The notes: generated from the sequence alone by a model not told the origin. Shown: positions 15,796-25,693, counted from the stretch's first letter. The stretch is 39,545 nt of DNA from Paenalicyclobacillus ferrooxydans (GCF_001399675.1 NZ_LJCO01000059.1:1-39545); one strand, 5' to 3'. Translations and numbers: made by a program.

Positions 15796-16017
15796 CTTCA
15801 CCCTAGCTAAAAGCAGGAACCGTCAGTCAGAGAGCACTGGGCACTTTGCCACCCAACATTCACATAGATTCGGTTGAGTGAGTGACGGATGGCACCAAGT
15901 TGGCATGGATGAGTTCAACAATTGAGCTACCATCACTCTAATTAGGTAAGAAATCATCAACGACATGCCTGGAGACGTGGTAGCCTAGGAAAAGTCTACA
16001 TCACGAGGAGGGCTATC

Positions 16018-16770
16018 ATGCTTGGGAGAACGCATATGGCCATTGGTGCACTAGGCGCCGCGATTGGGCTGCCGCTAATTGCCCATACACAGTGGGAACC
16101 AATGAGGCAGATGTTCCACAGTCCATCTGGAACGACGACACTTGCTACAGAGGCAACAATAGTTTTCGCTTCGATCGTCGGAAGTATCATTCCAGACTTG
16201 GACCAAGCGGATTCAACGATGGCACATAAGGTGGAACGGATCGGGCAACTGGCCATCATCGGTGTCCTGATTGCATCCATCATCTTATTGCATCTTGAGA
16301 CTTCCATTACTGCATGGGTATTCGCGATTGTATTGGGATGGCTGAGTAGTACAAAAGGGAACCCATCTCGGCTTGTCGGGCTCGGCCTTCTCGGCGCTGG
16401 GGTGGTCCTCCTGGGAATGCATCACAACATCCCGGTTATCCCGGCCATTCTACTGGCAGGTTGGACGGTCGGTGCGATGTTCACCGCTCACCGCACATTT
16501 ACACATAGTCTCTTTGGTCTCTTCATCTTTGCGGTGGGCGTCATAGGTGCACTGAAGGGGTTGATTCATTTGCACTTAGCACCTGCTGCAGACGGGCTTG
16601 TTCTTGGTTACGCTTTGCACATGGCGGCAGATGCAGTTGCAGGTGGAGTGCCGCTTTTTTGGCTCTGGAAACACAGACAAGGGATTCGGCTCGTGCGCAC
16701 AGGCAGCGCAGTGGATCACTTGGTCGGAGGAATTGCGGTACTAGCGTTCGTTGGAATGGTGGTCTATTAG
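16018..16770 (+). CDS. YdjM/DUF457-like membrane protein (predicted metal-dependent hydrolase fold)
   Basis: A 250-residue integral membrane protein with SD GAGGAGG 7 bases before the ATG. It begins M-L-G-R-T-H-M-A-I-G-A, has I-I-P-D-L-D after the first membrane segment, H-R-T-F-T-H-S-L near residue 160 and G-Y-A-L-H-M-A-A-D-A-V near residue 200; these His/Asp motifs define the YdjM/DUF457 family. About six hydrophobic segments are seen. Family members are found in many bacteria, one is LexA-regulated in E. coli, and their reaction is not settled. The gene directly precedes the coupling-protein gene, but a link to conjugation is only positional. Confidence 0.85.
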   Translation: MLGRTHMAIGALGAAIGLPLIAHTQWEPMRQMFHSPSGTTTLATEATIVFASIVGSIIPDLDQADSTMAHKVERIGQLAIIGVLIASIILLHLETSITAWVFAIVLGWLSSTKGNPSRLVGLGLLGAGVVLLGMHHNIPVIPAILLAGWTVGAMFTAHRTFTHSLFGLFIFAVGVIGALKGLIHLHLAPAADGLVLGYALHMAADAVAGGVPLFWLWKHRQGIRLVRTGSAVDHLVGGIAVLAFVGMVVY

Positions 16771-16843
16771 AAAGCAGAGTACGGCGCTGCACCTTGCGAA
16801 AGCGCGAAGTTGTTGATGATCTGAATGAGGGAAGGGGAATAGC

Positions 16844-19375
16844 GTGCAACCACCCACAATCATACCCACATCGATTATTTTGCGCGGGTTTGGAGCTATC
16901 CCAGATATAGTCTGGATTTGTTTTAGCGCAGGAATGGTTGTTTTCCTTCTATACAAATTCCTCTTTAAAGCGTTTGGGTTAGGTGTCACAATCGCTGGTG
17001 TTTTCTTTCTTGGTGGAATCGGACTCGGTTTTGTACGAATTCATCAAGCAGTGGCCCGTTGGCAAATATCGCTCATGCATCCGACAAGGCGTGCCCCACC
17101 TATTGCTGTGAACGGGGCACAAAATGCCAACCCACTTCATCCAACGTTTCAGTCGCAAAGTGTACTCCCTAACTTGAATGCGGTGAATCCATTCATCCAT
17201 CAGAGCCCTTGGCTCATAGCGGCGGTGATCGTTATTACTGTCATGACTGCCGTACTGTTTCTTACATATCCAGTGTTGTCACCTAGAACACGGAGTCATC
17301 TCCTTCATCGTCTGAGAGCATCCAGCACCTCTGCGGCACCAAAAAGAAGTCGAGAAGATGGCGAGTTTCCACTTGCGGATATCGAGATAGGAGTTCGAAA
17401 AGACAACGGTCGGTCGATTTTCTTGGAGGGTCGAGACCGTTTTCTCCATACGCTTGTAGTTGGGAGTACGGGAACCGGAAAGACGAGCCGTATTTTAACG
17501 AAGGGTGTGTACCAGGATTTACGGCGAATGGCCGATGGAAACGCGATGGACGTCATTGTCCTCGATCCTGATGGAGGGTTCGCACAGAGTGCGCTCGACT
17601 TTGCCGAAAAACTAGATGTGAAACGAGACGTCATTGACCTTCGGGGAGGTACTGGTCATGTCAGCACGGTGTCCTTCAATCCATTTTCGGGTGGGGATAT
17701 CGCGGATATCGTTGACAACGTTCGCGTTGTGTTGAAAGAGCAAATGGGAGAGCAGGACTCCTTTTTTCAGAATGCCCAGGACGACTTGGTTCGTACCGTT
17801 ATCCAGGTCCAAGTGCCACTTTGGCCTGATACGGACTTCGTTCAATTTTCTGAGCTGGTGACGGACCCTGTGCATTTTCGCGCCGTGTGTGCGATGGTAT
17901 ATGACCATGCGATGGGGAAAACATCAGAGGGTGGCAAGGGCAAGAAGGACGATAGTGGCAACATATCAGATTTGTGGGCACATGAACGACCGTATATCGA
18001 GGCTCGTTATGATGAAATGGAAGATCACTATCGCAGCATGGTGCTGTCAGCAGCTCGTTCATTTCTCATGGACACGCGCACAGAAGCCAAGCTGGAGCAT
18101 CTGGAGAAAATCACAAAGGGGTTGAAAATCGTCGTCAACGAACTTGCAACCAATGAACGTATGAGGCAAGTTCTGCGGCGAGGTCAACTGCCGATGTTCG
18201 ATTTTCAGACGTTCTTTCAAGCACATAAAGAAACCCCTGGCCGACTGATTGTCATCATTACCGGCAACCGCACATTTGGAAAACTGTTCGGGAAGTTGTT
18301 TCTCATCACCATGAAGACGTACGCGCTGAGTCGCGCTGGAACTGAGTGGACACGTCGGCCGGTGTATCTATATGCAGATGAGTTTGCCGTGTTTGGTACC
18401 GATTCCTTTATTGAGGCGTTCTCTCAAATCCGTAAATATCGGGTGGCGATGATGCTTGCAATTCAAGCAAGGTCACAGTTGCAAGATGTGAGCAAAAAGT
18501 TCCTCGAAGTGGTAGAAGGGAACTGTCGTAACAAGATCGTCTTTCCTGCGCCATCCTCGAATGACGTCAAGTTTTTTGAAGACTCGCTTGGCACGGTGGT
18601 TAATATCAAAGAAACGAAAATGGAGAATAGGCTGAATTGGTTTTGGTTTGATAACCGCAACATAGATCGGCGAGTCAGTTCAAGAGAAGAGGTGGATCCG
18701 CGTTTTCGAATTGAGGATTTGTCTTATGGACTCAGCAAAGATGAAGCTGTGTTCTTACTGACCGTTGATAATCAGGCTCAAGTGCCATTTATCGGCTTTA
18801 CATCTGTAGCGGATACATGGGTCACACAAAAGCAAGGTTTTTTTGCCTCGCCTGTAAACAGTCGGGGACCGAAGAAGGACCGCTTCATTCCCCGATGGGT
18901 CCGAAGAAACTTGGACAAACCTGTTCAACACATCGCAGAAGAGTCTCAATCGGAGACAGAAGAGCCGTTCCAATCGCCTAACCCTGTATCTCAAATAGCA
19001 GATTCAGTGCCTACGAGTCAATCGATGTTTGTTAAACCGACGTCCAACCCGTATGAGGTGATACGTGTTTCGGCACTAGCCAAATTGGATCAAGAGGGAG
19101 TCCCAGTTCAACGAGAGCCAGAGGAACAAGTGCGCCACACTTCAAGTATCGAGATACCCAACCAAACGATGAAGATTCAAAGCGACGGTGACCGGGATCA
19201 GTTTGCGCCGAGTGCGCAGCGCTTTGATTTGCGCCGTACCAAAACTACAGCACTAGCTCAGCGAAAACAGGGCAAACCATGCCCCGAGTGCGAGGGGGTG
19301 CAGCTCGAATTAACAGCGGATGAACGCAAGTGGCGCTGCCCGAAGTGCGGGTTTGAGCGGAAGAACCGAGCGTAG
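16844..19375 (+). CDS. VirD4/TraG-like type IV coupling ATPase with a C-terminal zinc ribbon
   Basis: An 843-residue protein starting at GTG after AAGGGG. Hydrophobic segments at ~20-65 (two helices) and 122-145 anchor it in the membrane. The cytoplasmic ATPase has Walker A GSTGTGKT (207-214), V-I-V-L-D-P-D-G and the second acidic motif Y-L-Y-A-D512-E513-F, then R-K-Y-R-V-A-M-M-L-A-I-Q-A-R-S-Q-L, as in VirD4/TraG proteins that pass relaxase-bound DNA to a type IV secretion channel. After ~residue 650 comes a disordered Ser/Pro/Glu-rich linker, and the last 30 residues form C-P-E-C...C-P-K-C, a zinc ribbon uncommon in classical TraG. The partner relaxase and channel genes are not in this window. 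Confidence 0.88.
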   Translation: MQPPTIIPTSIILRGFGAIPDIVWICFSAGMVVFLLYKFLFKAFGLGVTIAGVFFLGGIGLGFVRIHQAVARWQISLMHPTRRAPPIAVNGAQNANPLHPTFQSQSVLPNLNAVNPFIHQSPWLIAAVIVITVMTAVLFLTYPVLSPRTRSHLLHRLRASSTSAAPKRSREDGEFPLADIEIGVRKDNGRSIFLEGRDRFLHTLVVGSTGTGKTSRILTKGVYQDLRRMADGNAMDVIVLDPDGGFAQSALDFAEKLDVKRDVIDLRGGTGHVSTVSFNPFSGGDIADIVDNVRVVLKEQMGEQDSFFQNAQDDLVRTVIQVQVPLWPDTDFVQFSELVTDPVHFRAVCAMVYDHAMGKTSEGGKGKKDDSGNISDLWAHERPYIEARYDEMEDHYRSMVLSAARSFLMDTRTEAKLEHLEKITKGLKIVVNELATNERMRQVLRRGQLPMFDFQTFFQAHKETPGRLIVIITGNRTFGKLFGKLFLITMKTYALSRAGTEWTRRPVYLYADEFAVFGTDSFIEAFSQIRKYRVAMMLAIQARSQLQDVSKKFLEVVEGNCRNKIVFPAPSSNDVKFFEDSLGTVVNIKETKMENRLNWFWFDNRNIDRRVSSREEVDPRFRIEDLSYGLSKDEAVFLLTVDNQAQVPFIGFTSVADTWVTQKQGFFASPVNSRGPKKDRFIPRWVRRNLDKPVQHIAEESQSETEEPFQSPNPVSQIADSVPTSQSMFVKPTSNPYEVIRVSALAKLDQEGVPVQREPEEQVRHTSSIEIPNQTMKIQSDGDRDQFAPSAQRFDLRRTKTTALAQRKQGKPCPECEGVQLELTADERKWRCPKCGFERKNRA

Positions 19376-19461
19376 GTCGGCACGAGGATGGCACAGTTTC
19401 ATTTCCTATCCATGTTACGGTGACGACAGATGCCTCAGTCAGAACCGAGAGGAGTTTGGGA

Positions 19462-20286
19462 ATGGAAAATAGCCAGGTTGTTTACGTGAATACACTTGCT
19501 GAAGGGGCGCTTATCGGCAATCCTGAAGAAATTACAAACAAGCAACTCCCGGCTGTAGCGCGCACATGGAAGAAAAGCGCGGCGGTCGCACACTACCGCC
19601 TGTTTGGAACCGAATCCTTGTCTCTTCGGGGAGAACGCAAGAAATTCCTTATCGGTGACATCGGTTCAGCGAAAATTATTCTACCCATGGATGAAGAATA
19701 CTCAGGTGTTGCTGCGGCGGATAACCCGGAGCGTTTATTAAACTACTGGATTTCCGCTGTAATCGATGACTTCGATTTGGAAGACGAAGCAAACCCAGTC
19801 CTTATCCTCAATCGGAAGAAAGCGATTGAGCGTTTAAGGGAAATCAATGCTCGACGCGTGGTTGAGGGCGCACAAGTCTATGGTGTGATCCAAGCGGAAA
19901 TCCGTGGCGGGTACATTATGAACGTGGGCGGCTTTCAAGCTTTGATGCCACGTTCGTTCTATGACTGGGACACAGGTCTCGTTGGACATATTGGCGAAGG
20001 ATTCAACGTACAAGTGGTATCTATTGGTGACAACGGCCCGCTTGTTTCACGTCGCGATTTGTTGCCGAATCCATTTCATGCAGTCGGCGATCGCATTCAA
20101 CGCGGTGCTCGGGTGAGGGCCAGAATTACCCACGTCTACAATGGTCTTTTTAAGGCTGAAATTAGGCCAGGCGTCCGAATCAGTATATCGACGCCAAGGA
20201 TGTACCGACTGTTACATGTCGGTGATGAAGTCATGGTTGAGGTAAAGGGAAAGAATCGGCGGGAGTTTTACGGTGTGGTGGTATAG
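19462..20286 (+). CDS. S1-domain (OB-fold) RNA-binding protein
   Basis: The ATG at 19462 is chosen because GAGAGGAG lies 7 bases upstream; the earlier in-frame start at 19420 has none. The 274-residue product has an N-terminal alpha/beta region, then an S1 domain at about residues 130-200 (V-E-G-A-Q-V-Y-G-V-I-Q-A-E-I-R-G-G-Y-I-M-N-V-G-G-F-Q-A-L-M-P) and a second S1-like segment to the end (I-Q-R-G-A-R-V-R-A-R-I-T-H-V-Y-N-G). S1 domains bind single-stranded RNA. What it binds here is unknown. It is followed by a terminator and so ends the transfer-related operon. Confidence 0.78.
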   Translation: MENSQVVYVNTLAEGALIGNPEEITNKQLPAVARTWKKSAAVAHYRLFGTESLSLRGERKKFLIGDIGSAKIILPMDEEYSGVAAADNPERLLNYWISAVIDDFDLEDEANPVLILNRKKAIERLREINARRVVEGAQVYGVIQAEIRGGYIMNVGGFQALMPRSFYDWDTGLVGHIGEGFNVQVVSIGDNGPLVSRRDLLPNPFHAVGDRIQRGARVRARITHVYNGLFKAEIRPGVRISISTPRMYRLLHVGDEVMVEVKGKNRREFYGVVV

Positions 20287-20353
20287 GTTTTCGGTTATTG
20301 CATCAGTGTCGATGCCGTAATTGGGAGTTTTTCTTAACATTCTCTAAAATTTC

Positions 20354-20393
20354 TCGCCACTTTTACCAATGGTAGGTGGCGATTTTCTCTTTT
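20354..20393 (+). terminator. Rho-independent terminator after the S1-domain gene
   Basis: TCGCCAC (20354-20360) pairs with GTGGCGA (20376-20382), continued inward by TACC/GGTA past a small bulge, and is followed by TTTTCTCTTTT. Confidence 0.82.
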
Positions 20394-20481
20394 GCGCGGA
20401 GGAAAGTATAAACTGGCTAGTTTTCTATATACACAAATACGCACAGTACCTCTTCACGTAATCAGAATTTGTCTTGGAATC

Positions 20482-20569
20482 CGTATTTCATGTCATTTTC
20501 CGCTGTGGAAGTTAGACATTTGTCACGAAATACGAGTGAATGATGGTACAATTGATGTCGTGAAATACG
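20482..20569. repeat. Three copies of an 11-bp CGTATTTC/GAAATACG motif before the recombinase gene
   Basis: CGTATTTCATG at 20482-20492 is followed in opposite orientation by CACGAAATACG at 20524-20534 and CGTGAAATACG at 20559-20569, the last ending 12 bases before the recombinase reading frame. The core GAAATACG is identical in all three. Spacing between copies 2 and 3 is 35 bases (about 3.3 helical turns). They may be operators for the recombinase gene or arm/core sites of its recombination target. Confidence 0.6.
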
Positions 20570-20581
20570 TGCTGGTGACGG

Positions 20582-21505
20582 GTGGGTGATGATGTGCAGT
20601 ACGAAGATGAGTTTGCTCAGTGGTTATTGTCGGAGGGGCGGCATCGTAAGACAGTACAGGTCTACCAGTGCACCGTGCGAAAGTTTGGCGAGTGGTGGGA
20701 GCAGCAATCAGGACAGGTATTTCAACCACAAGACGTCACTGCACTGGACTTGCATGATTGGTGCTCTTACATGCGGACCGTTCAAAAATACGCTCAATCA
20801 ACAATCAACAGGCATGTTGCCGGGCTTAAAACCTATTGGGGATTCCTGCACGAAACAGAGAGGGTACATACCGACCCAACTCGTAAGGTACGCACAAAGA
20901 GACCATCGATTTTGAATGAGGCTCCACGATGGTTGACCCGTAAAGAGCAAGCAAAGTTCCTCCATCAGATTGAGAAAGAGAAGAACAAGAGTAAGAGGAA
21001 ACGGGACATTGCCATGGTTCAGTGTATGTTACAGGCAGGATGTCGCGCAGCCGAAGTGACGGGTCTTGACCTTACTGATTTTGATGCGCAGCACCGCACG
21101 TTGAAGATCCGCAATGGCAAGCGTGGGAAAATGCGCATAGTTCCAGTCAACGGGGACTTGGGAGATTCCTTGATGGAATGGTTACAAGTAAGGAAACACA
21201 TTGACGTGTCGAACGCAGCCTTGTTTCTGTCCGAGAGACAACAAAGAATTACCGTCCGAGCGCTTCAGCACATGGTCAGCAAAGCCTTTGCCGCAATTGG
21301 AATTGAGGGTGGGTGTCACAGTTTCAGACACTCATTCTGCAAAAATCTGCTCGACAGTGGGCAGTCTTTGAACGTGGTAGCACAACTGGCAGGGCATGAA
21401 TCCGTGGAAACAACACTTCGGTATCTTCGACCGAGTGAAAGCGACTTGTATCGGGCCGTCCAACAAATCAGTTGGTCACGGCAAACTACACTGATTCACC
21501 CGTAG
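20582..21505 (+). CDS. Tyrosine recombinase (XerC/D-like integrase or resolvase)
   Basis: A 307-residue protein of usual Xer size. Residues ~5-95 are the N-terminal SAM-like core-binding domain; 115-300 are the catalytic domain with Arg155 (A-G-C-R-A-A-E-V), a lysine at 180 or 183 in the beta hairpin, H246-S-F-R249, H272 (L-A-G-H) and the nucleophile Tyr281 (T-L-R-Y). All catalytic residues are present, so it should cut and rejoin DNA through Tyr281. The GTG at 20582 and a GTG at 20594 (preceded by GGTGAT) are both possible starts. Likely jobs are plasmid dimer resolution or integration/excision; the repeats at 20482-20569 may be its sites. Confidence 0.9.
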   Translation: MGDDVQYEDEFAQWLLSEGRHRKTVQVYQCTVRKFGEWWEQQSGQVFQPQDVTALDLHDWCSYMRTVQKYAQSTINRHVAGLKTYWGFLHETERVHTDPTRKVRTKRPSILNEAPRWLTRKEQAKFLHQIEKEKNKSKRKRDIAMVQCMLQAGCRAAEVTGLDLTDFDAQHRTLKIRNGKRGKMRIVPVNGDLGDSLMEWLQVRKHIDVSNAALFLSERQQRITVRALQHMVSKAFAAIGIEGGCHSFRHSFCKNLLDSGQSLNVVAQLAGHESVETTLRYLRPSESDLYRAVQQISWSRQTTLIHP

Positions 21506-21574
21506 GAACTTGTTCCTTTTTGTCGAATCTATGAATACATACTGTTTGCCCTGTTCTTAGGAGGAGTTTTTCGG

Positions 21575-23185
21575 ATGCCAACACTCAACTTCAAAGGGAA
21601 GACCTTTGTCCAGAATCACCATTTGACAGTTCCATACCATGAACTTATTCCTCAACCCGACAAGAGCATGTCGGAAGGAGTTCGATTGGATGACAACCTC
21701 ATCCTTCGTGGTGACAATCTAGTGGCTCTGAAGGCACTCCTCCCGATGTATTCTGAAAAAATCAAATGCATCTTTATCGATCCGCCCTATAATACGGGAA
21801 CTGAACACTGGGTCTACAATGACAATGTAAACTCTCCAATGATTCAAGAGTGGTTTGAAAAATCAGTTGAAAAGGATGATTTGACACGACACGACAAATG
21901 GCTTTGTATGATGATGCCACGCCTGCAATTATTACGTGAATTGCTTTGTGCGGATGGAGTCATTTTCGTCAGTTGTGATGACAATGAACACCATCATCTT
22001 CGGATGCTGTTAGATGAGGTCTTTGGCGATAGCAATTTCATTACGAATATCGTGTGGCAGAAGAAATATGCCGTAAAAAGCGACTCTGAATTCTTTTCTG
22101 AGTCCCACGACCACATTCTTGTTTATGCCAAAAACCGGGATCAACTGAAGATAAATGGGTTGGGCCGAACGGAAGAACAAGACGCAAGATATTCTAATCC
22201 TGATAACGACCCGCGTGGGCCATGGACATCTGGTCCTTTGCAACGTAACGAAGTACGTGATTATGCGGTGTTCCCAATTGTTTCACCAACAGGAAAGTCA
22301 CACCTCCCACCACAGGGAACCAGTTGGCGTTTCACGCAAGAGCGAATGGAGGAACTCATTTCAGAAAATCGTATTTGGTTCGGAGCGGATGGTAATAACG
22401 TGCCTCGATTCAAGCGATTTCTATCAGATGTCAAATCATCTATAGTACCAACCACATGGTGGAACTATCAGGACGCCGGCCACAACGATGAATCTAGACG
22501 TGAAATGAAGGAGATATTCCCGGAAGCAAAAACTCTGTTTGCGACGCCCAAGCCAACGAAACTCTTGCGTCGCATTCTGGAGATTGCTACCGATAAGGAC
22601 TCCATTGTTCTTGATTCCTTTGCGGGGTCCGGTACAACGGCCCATGCGGTTTTAGCCGCTAACCGTGATGATGGAGGTAATCGTAAGTTCATTCTTGTCG
22701 AGATGGAGGACTATGCCAACTCCATCACTGCTGAACGCGTACGGCGTGTGATTCGGGGAGTACCCGATTCCAAAGACAAAGCGTTACAACAGGGACTCGA
22801 AGGGACCTATTCATACTTTGAGTTAGGACAAGCAATTGACGTGAACAGTCTCATTTCGGGTGAGAACTTGCCACCTTACATGGAACTTGCTCGATATGTT
22901 TTCTATACAGCCACAGGAGAAGCATTTGATGCGGCAGAAGTGGATGAATCGCGGTATTACATCGGAAGTAGTGCACACTACGACGTCTATCTGCTTTATC
23001 AACCAGAACTTTCATTCTTGAAGTCCATGGCACTCAACCTTGAATTTGCCGAGTCCATAGGACCCTACGGAAACAGAAAGCGCCTTGTCTTTGCACCGAT
23101 GAAATACCTCGATGAATACTACTTGCAAAAGTACCACATCGAGTACGCACAACTACCGTATGAAATCTATCGGTTCAAGGGGTGA
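21575..23185 (+). CDS. mod: Type III restriction-modification methyltransferase (Mod) subunit
   Basis: A 536-residue protein with AGGAGG ten bases before the ATG. Motif IV D-P-P-Y-N-T-G (69-75) lies before the target-recognition region, and motif I D-S-F-A-G-S-G-T-T (347-355) follows it, the beta-class order of type III Mod enzymes. D-P-P-Y fits an N6-adenine methyltransferase. It should methylate a short asymmetric sequence and give specificity to the Mod-Res complex. The stop is 4 bases before the Res start; the two form one operon ending at 25694-25735. No simple-sequence repeat tract for phase variation was seen in the gene. Confidence 0.92.
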   Translation: MPTLNFKGKTFVQNHHLTVPYHELIPQPDKSMSEGVRLDDNLILRGDNLVALKALLPMYSEKIKCIFIDPPYNTGTEHWVYNDNVNSPMIQEWFEKSVEKDDLTRHDKWLCMMMPRLQLLRELLCADGVIFVSCDDNEHHHLRMLLDEVFGDSNFITNIVWQKKYAVKSDSEFFSESHDHILVYAKNRDQLKINGLGRTEEQDARYSNPDNDPRGPWTSGPLQRNEVRDYAVFPIVSPTGKSHLPPQGTSWRFTQERMEELISENRIWFGADGNNVPRFKRFLSDVKSSIVPTTWWNYQDAGHNDESRREMKEIFPEAKTLFATPKPTKLLRRILEIATDKDSIVLDSFAGSGTTAHAVLAANRDDGGNRKFILVEMEDYANSITAERVRRVIRGVPDSKDKALQQGLEGTYSYFELGQAIDVNSLISGENLPPYMELARYVFYTATGEAFDAAEVDESRYYIGSSAHYDVYLLYQPELSFLKSMALNLEFAESIGPYGNRKRLVFAPMKYLDEYYLQKYHIEYAQLPYEIYRFKG

Positions 23186-23189
23186 TCTC

Positions 23190-25688
23190 ATGGAACTGAA
23201 AGCCTACCAACAGCAGGCACTCACCACCATCGAGACGTACCTGCGAGAACTGAAAAAATGGCACGAAACGTATCTGAGTATTCCCGACGTTGCCCGTGCT
23301 GCGTTCGACTATGCAAAAGAGGCTTGGAAAAAGGTCTCTGACGAAACGTATCATCCCAAGGAAACGGGTACAGGTCATGCTTTGCCAAACTTCTGTGTCA
23401 AAGTTCCCACTGGCGGCGGCAAGACATTCTTGGCTGTACAGTCCATTGATCGGATTCAGGGGTTGTTGCTTGAGCGCCAAAATGGACTGGTCCTATGGAT
23501 TGTCCCGACAAACCAGATATACCGCCAGACCCTTTCCTACCTTCGGGATCGTACTCATCCATATCGTCAGTTCTTGGATGTTGCGACTGGTGGCCGAGTG
23601 ATGGTCAAGGAGAAGGGTGATCGCTTCCAACCACAAGACATCAATGAACGGCTGGTCATTTTGTTGCTCATGTTGCCCTCTGCGAACCGTCAGAACAAGC
23701 AAACGCTCAAGGTATTTCAGGATGCCGGAGGGTTTGAGTCATTTTTTCCGCCAGAAGGGCGCCCGGATGAACACAAAAAACTTCTGGAGCAGTTCCCTAA
23801 CCTGGATTGTTTCGGCTCCGAAGAAGATTTTTATGGTCTCCAAATCAAATCGTCTTTAGGTAACGTTCTACGGATTCTCTCGCCAGTTGTCATCGTCGAT
23901 GAAGGGCAAAAGACATACAGTAAGGGAGCACAGGCAACGATTCGCGGATTCAATCCGAGCATCATTGTGGAGCTTTCTGCAACCCCTCCAGAAGAGGCCA
24001 ACGTCATGGTGAACATCAAGGGACGCGAACTTGATCAGGAAGAGATGATCAAACTTGATCTACACATTACCAACAAAGGAAGTGCCACCTGGCAGGACAT
24101 CCTCAAAGAGAGCGTTGAATGGCGAAACGAGTTAGAAAAGGAAGCTTTAGACCTTGAAGCCGAAACTGGTCGATACATTCGCCCCATTGGCCTTATCCAA
24201 GTGGAGCGTACGGGCAAGGACCAAGTTGAGTCGGGTTACATCCATGCAGAGCATGTTGTCGAAGAACTGGTGAAGACTCACCACATTCCACGCGATCAAA
24301 TTGCTGTCAAATCGAGTGAGAAAGATGACATCGAGGGGATAGACTTACTTTCTTCAGACTGCTCTATCCGTTACATTGTGACGAAACAAGCACTGCAAGA
24401 AGGCTGGGACTGTTCCTTTGCATATGTCTTGACGGTGTTGACCAAACCATCATCACAAACCGGAATGACGCAACTCGTCGGGCGGATTCTACGTCAACCC
24501 CACGCAAAGAAAACCGGTAGTAAACTGCTGGATGAGAGTTACGTTTTTTGCTTCCAAAAACAAGCCGGTAAACTACTTTCAACCGTCCGCGATGGGCTTC
24601 AGGGCGAAGGCCTTGGGGACCTGGCGCATGGCGTTTCAGTCAGCGAGGACAATCCGAGCACAAAAGAACGGCGCTTAATTGGGATTCGGGAGAAATTCAA
24701 ACAATTCGAGGGCAAGGTTTACCTGCCTCAGTTCGTCATTCAGGAAGAAGGTCGAGTCGAGCAGATTCGCTATGAGATGGACTTGGTTCGGCGCATTCCA
24801 TGGGGAGAAGTCTCTTTTAAGACCATTGAGGAACTCCCCCTGAAAGAAAAGAAGACCACTGACATGATAAGCGGTCTTGGATATGACGACGGAGAAGCCG
24901 AAGTTTTGGTAGAAACCATGTCCGAATGGTCTTTTGCATCAGCACATTTGGACACCATGATGATCACGCGCCGACTGCTGACGGTGGTACCAAACGCATG
25001 GATCGCAAATGAAATGACCCAAAAAGCGCTGCTGCTCCTACGTCGCCGGTATTCGGAAGAAGTGCTGGCTGCCAATCAGGTTTTTATCACGGAGGAACTT
25101 CTCAAGATGCTTGAGGCGGAACGAGATCGGTTATGCTATAACATTTTCAATCGGCTTGTTGAAGAAGGGAAACTTCGATTCATTCTTATGGAAGGGAAGG
25201 CATACCAAGTTCCTCGGCACATTGAGATACCAAATCGTCCGCTTAAGCCACTGACTGACGATGACACAGGAAGGTCTGTTCAATTGAATCTATTCGATGA
25301 CCCAGTGCCTGAAGAAGGATTTAATGACCTCGAAAAGTCGGTGGCGCTGTACCTTGAGAAACAAGAAAAACTGCTGTGGTGGTATCGAAACCTGGTTCAC
25401 AAGGACTACTATGCCATCCAGGGATGGCACAAACACAAAATCTACGCTGACTTCTTAGCTACAAAGAAAAGTGCTTCTAATCCTGAGGACTACGAAGCGA
25501 TCTATGTCTTGGAGACAAAGGGTCTTCACCTGAAAAACGATGATACACGCTACAAACAGGACGTATTCGCTATCTGTAACAAGTTGTCTTGGGATGAGTT
25601 GGGATTGGAATTCCCGGACAAAAAAGTTCACTTCCAAGTTATCTTCGAGAACGAGTGGGAGAAGGCGGTCAACGAACTGTTTGCATAA
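23190..25688 (+). CDS. res: Type III restriction endonuclease (Res) subunit
   Basis: The ATG at 23190 follows the Mod stop and has AAGGGGTGATC upstream, giving 833 residues. The helicase part has Walker A P-T-G-G-G-K-T (73-79), motif II V-D-E-G-Q, motif III E-L-S-A-T-P, and motif VI Q-L-V-G-R-I-L-R-Q-P. The C-terminal nuclease has a PD-(D/E)xK pattern with Asp754 and E775-T-K777 (Y-V-L-E-T-K-G). With Mod it would translocate or slide from unmethylated sites and cut DNA. All motifs are intact, so the system is probably active. Confidence 0.92.
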   Translation: MELKAYQQQALTTIETYLRELKKWHETYLSIPDVARAAFDYAKEAWKKVSDETYHPKETGTGHALPNFCVKVPTGGGKTFLAVQSIDRIQGLLLERQNGLVLWIVPTNQIYRQTLSYLRDRTHPYRQFLDVATGGRVMVKEKGDRFQPQDINERLVILLLMLPSANRQNKQTLKVFQDAGGFESFFPPEGRPDEHKKLLEQFPNLDCFGSEEDFYGLQIKSSLGNVLRILSPVVIVDEGQKTYSKGAQATIRGFNPSIIVELSATPPEEANVMVNIKGRELDQEEMIKLDLHITNKGSATWQDILKESVEWRNELEKEALDLEAETGRYIRPIGLIQVERTGKDQVESGYIHAEHVVEELVKTHHIPRDQIAVKSSEKDDIEGIDLLSSDCSIRYIVTKQALQEGWDCSFAYVLTVLTKPSSQTGMTQLVGRILRQPHAKKTGSKLLDESYVFCFQKQAGKLLSTVRDGLQGEGLGDLAHGVSVSEDNPSTKERRLIGIREKFKQFEGKVYLPQFVIQEEGRVEQIRYEMDLVRRIPWGEVSFKTIEELPLKEKKTTDMISGLGYDDGEAEVLVETMSEWSFASAHLDTMMITRRLLTVVPNAWIANEMTQKALLLLRRRYSEEVLAANQVFITEELLKMLEAERDRLCYNIFNRLVEEGKLRFILMEGKAYQVPRHIEIPNRPLKPLTDDDTGRSVQLNLFDDPVPEEGFNDLEKSVALYLEKQEKLLWWYRNLVHKDYYAIQGWHKHKIYADFLATKKSASNPEDYEAIYVLETKGLHLKNDDTRYKQDVFAICNKLSWDELGLEFPDKKVHFQVIFENEWEKAVNELFA

Positions 25689-25693
25689 TGACG

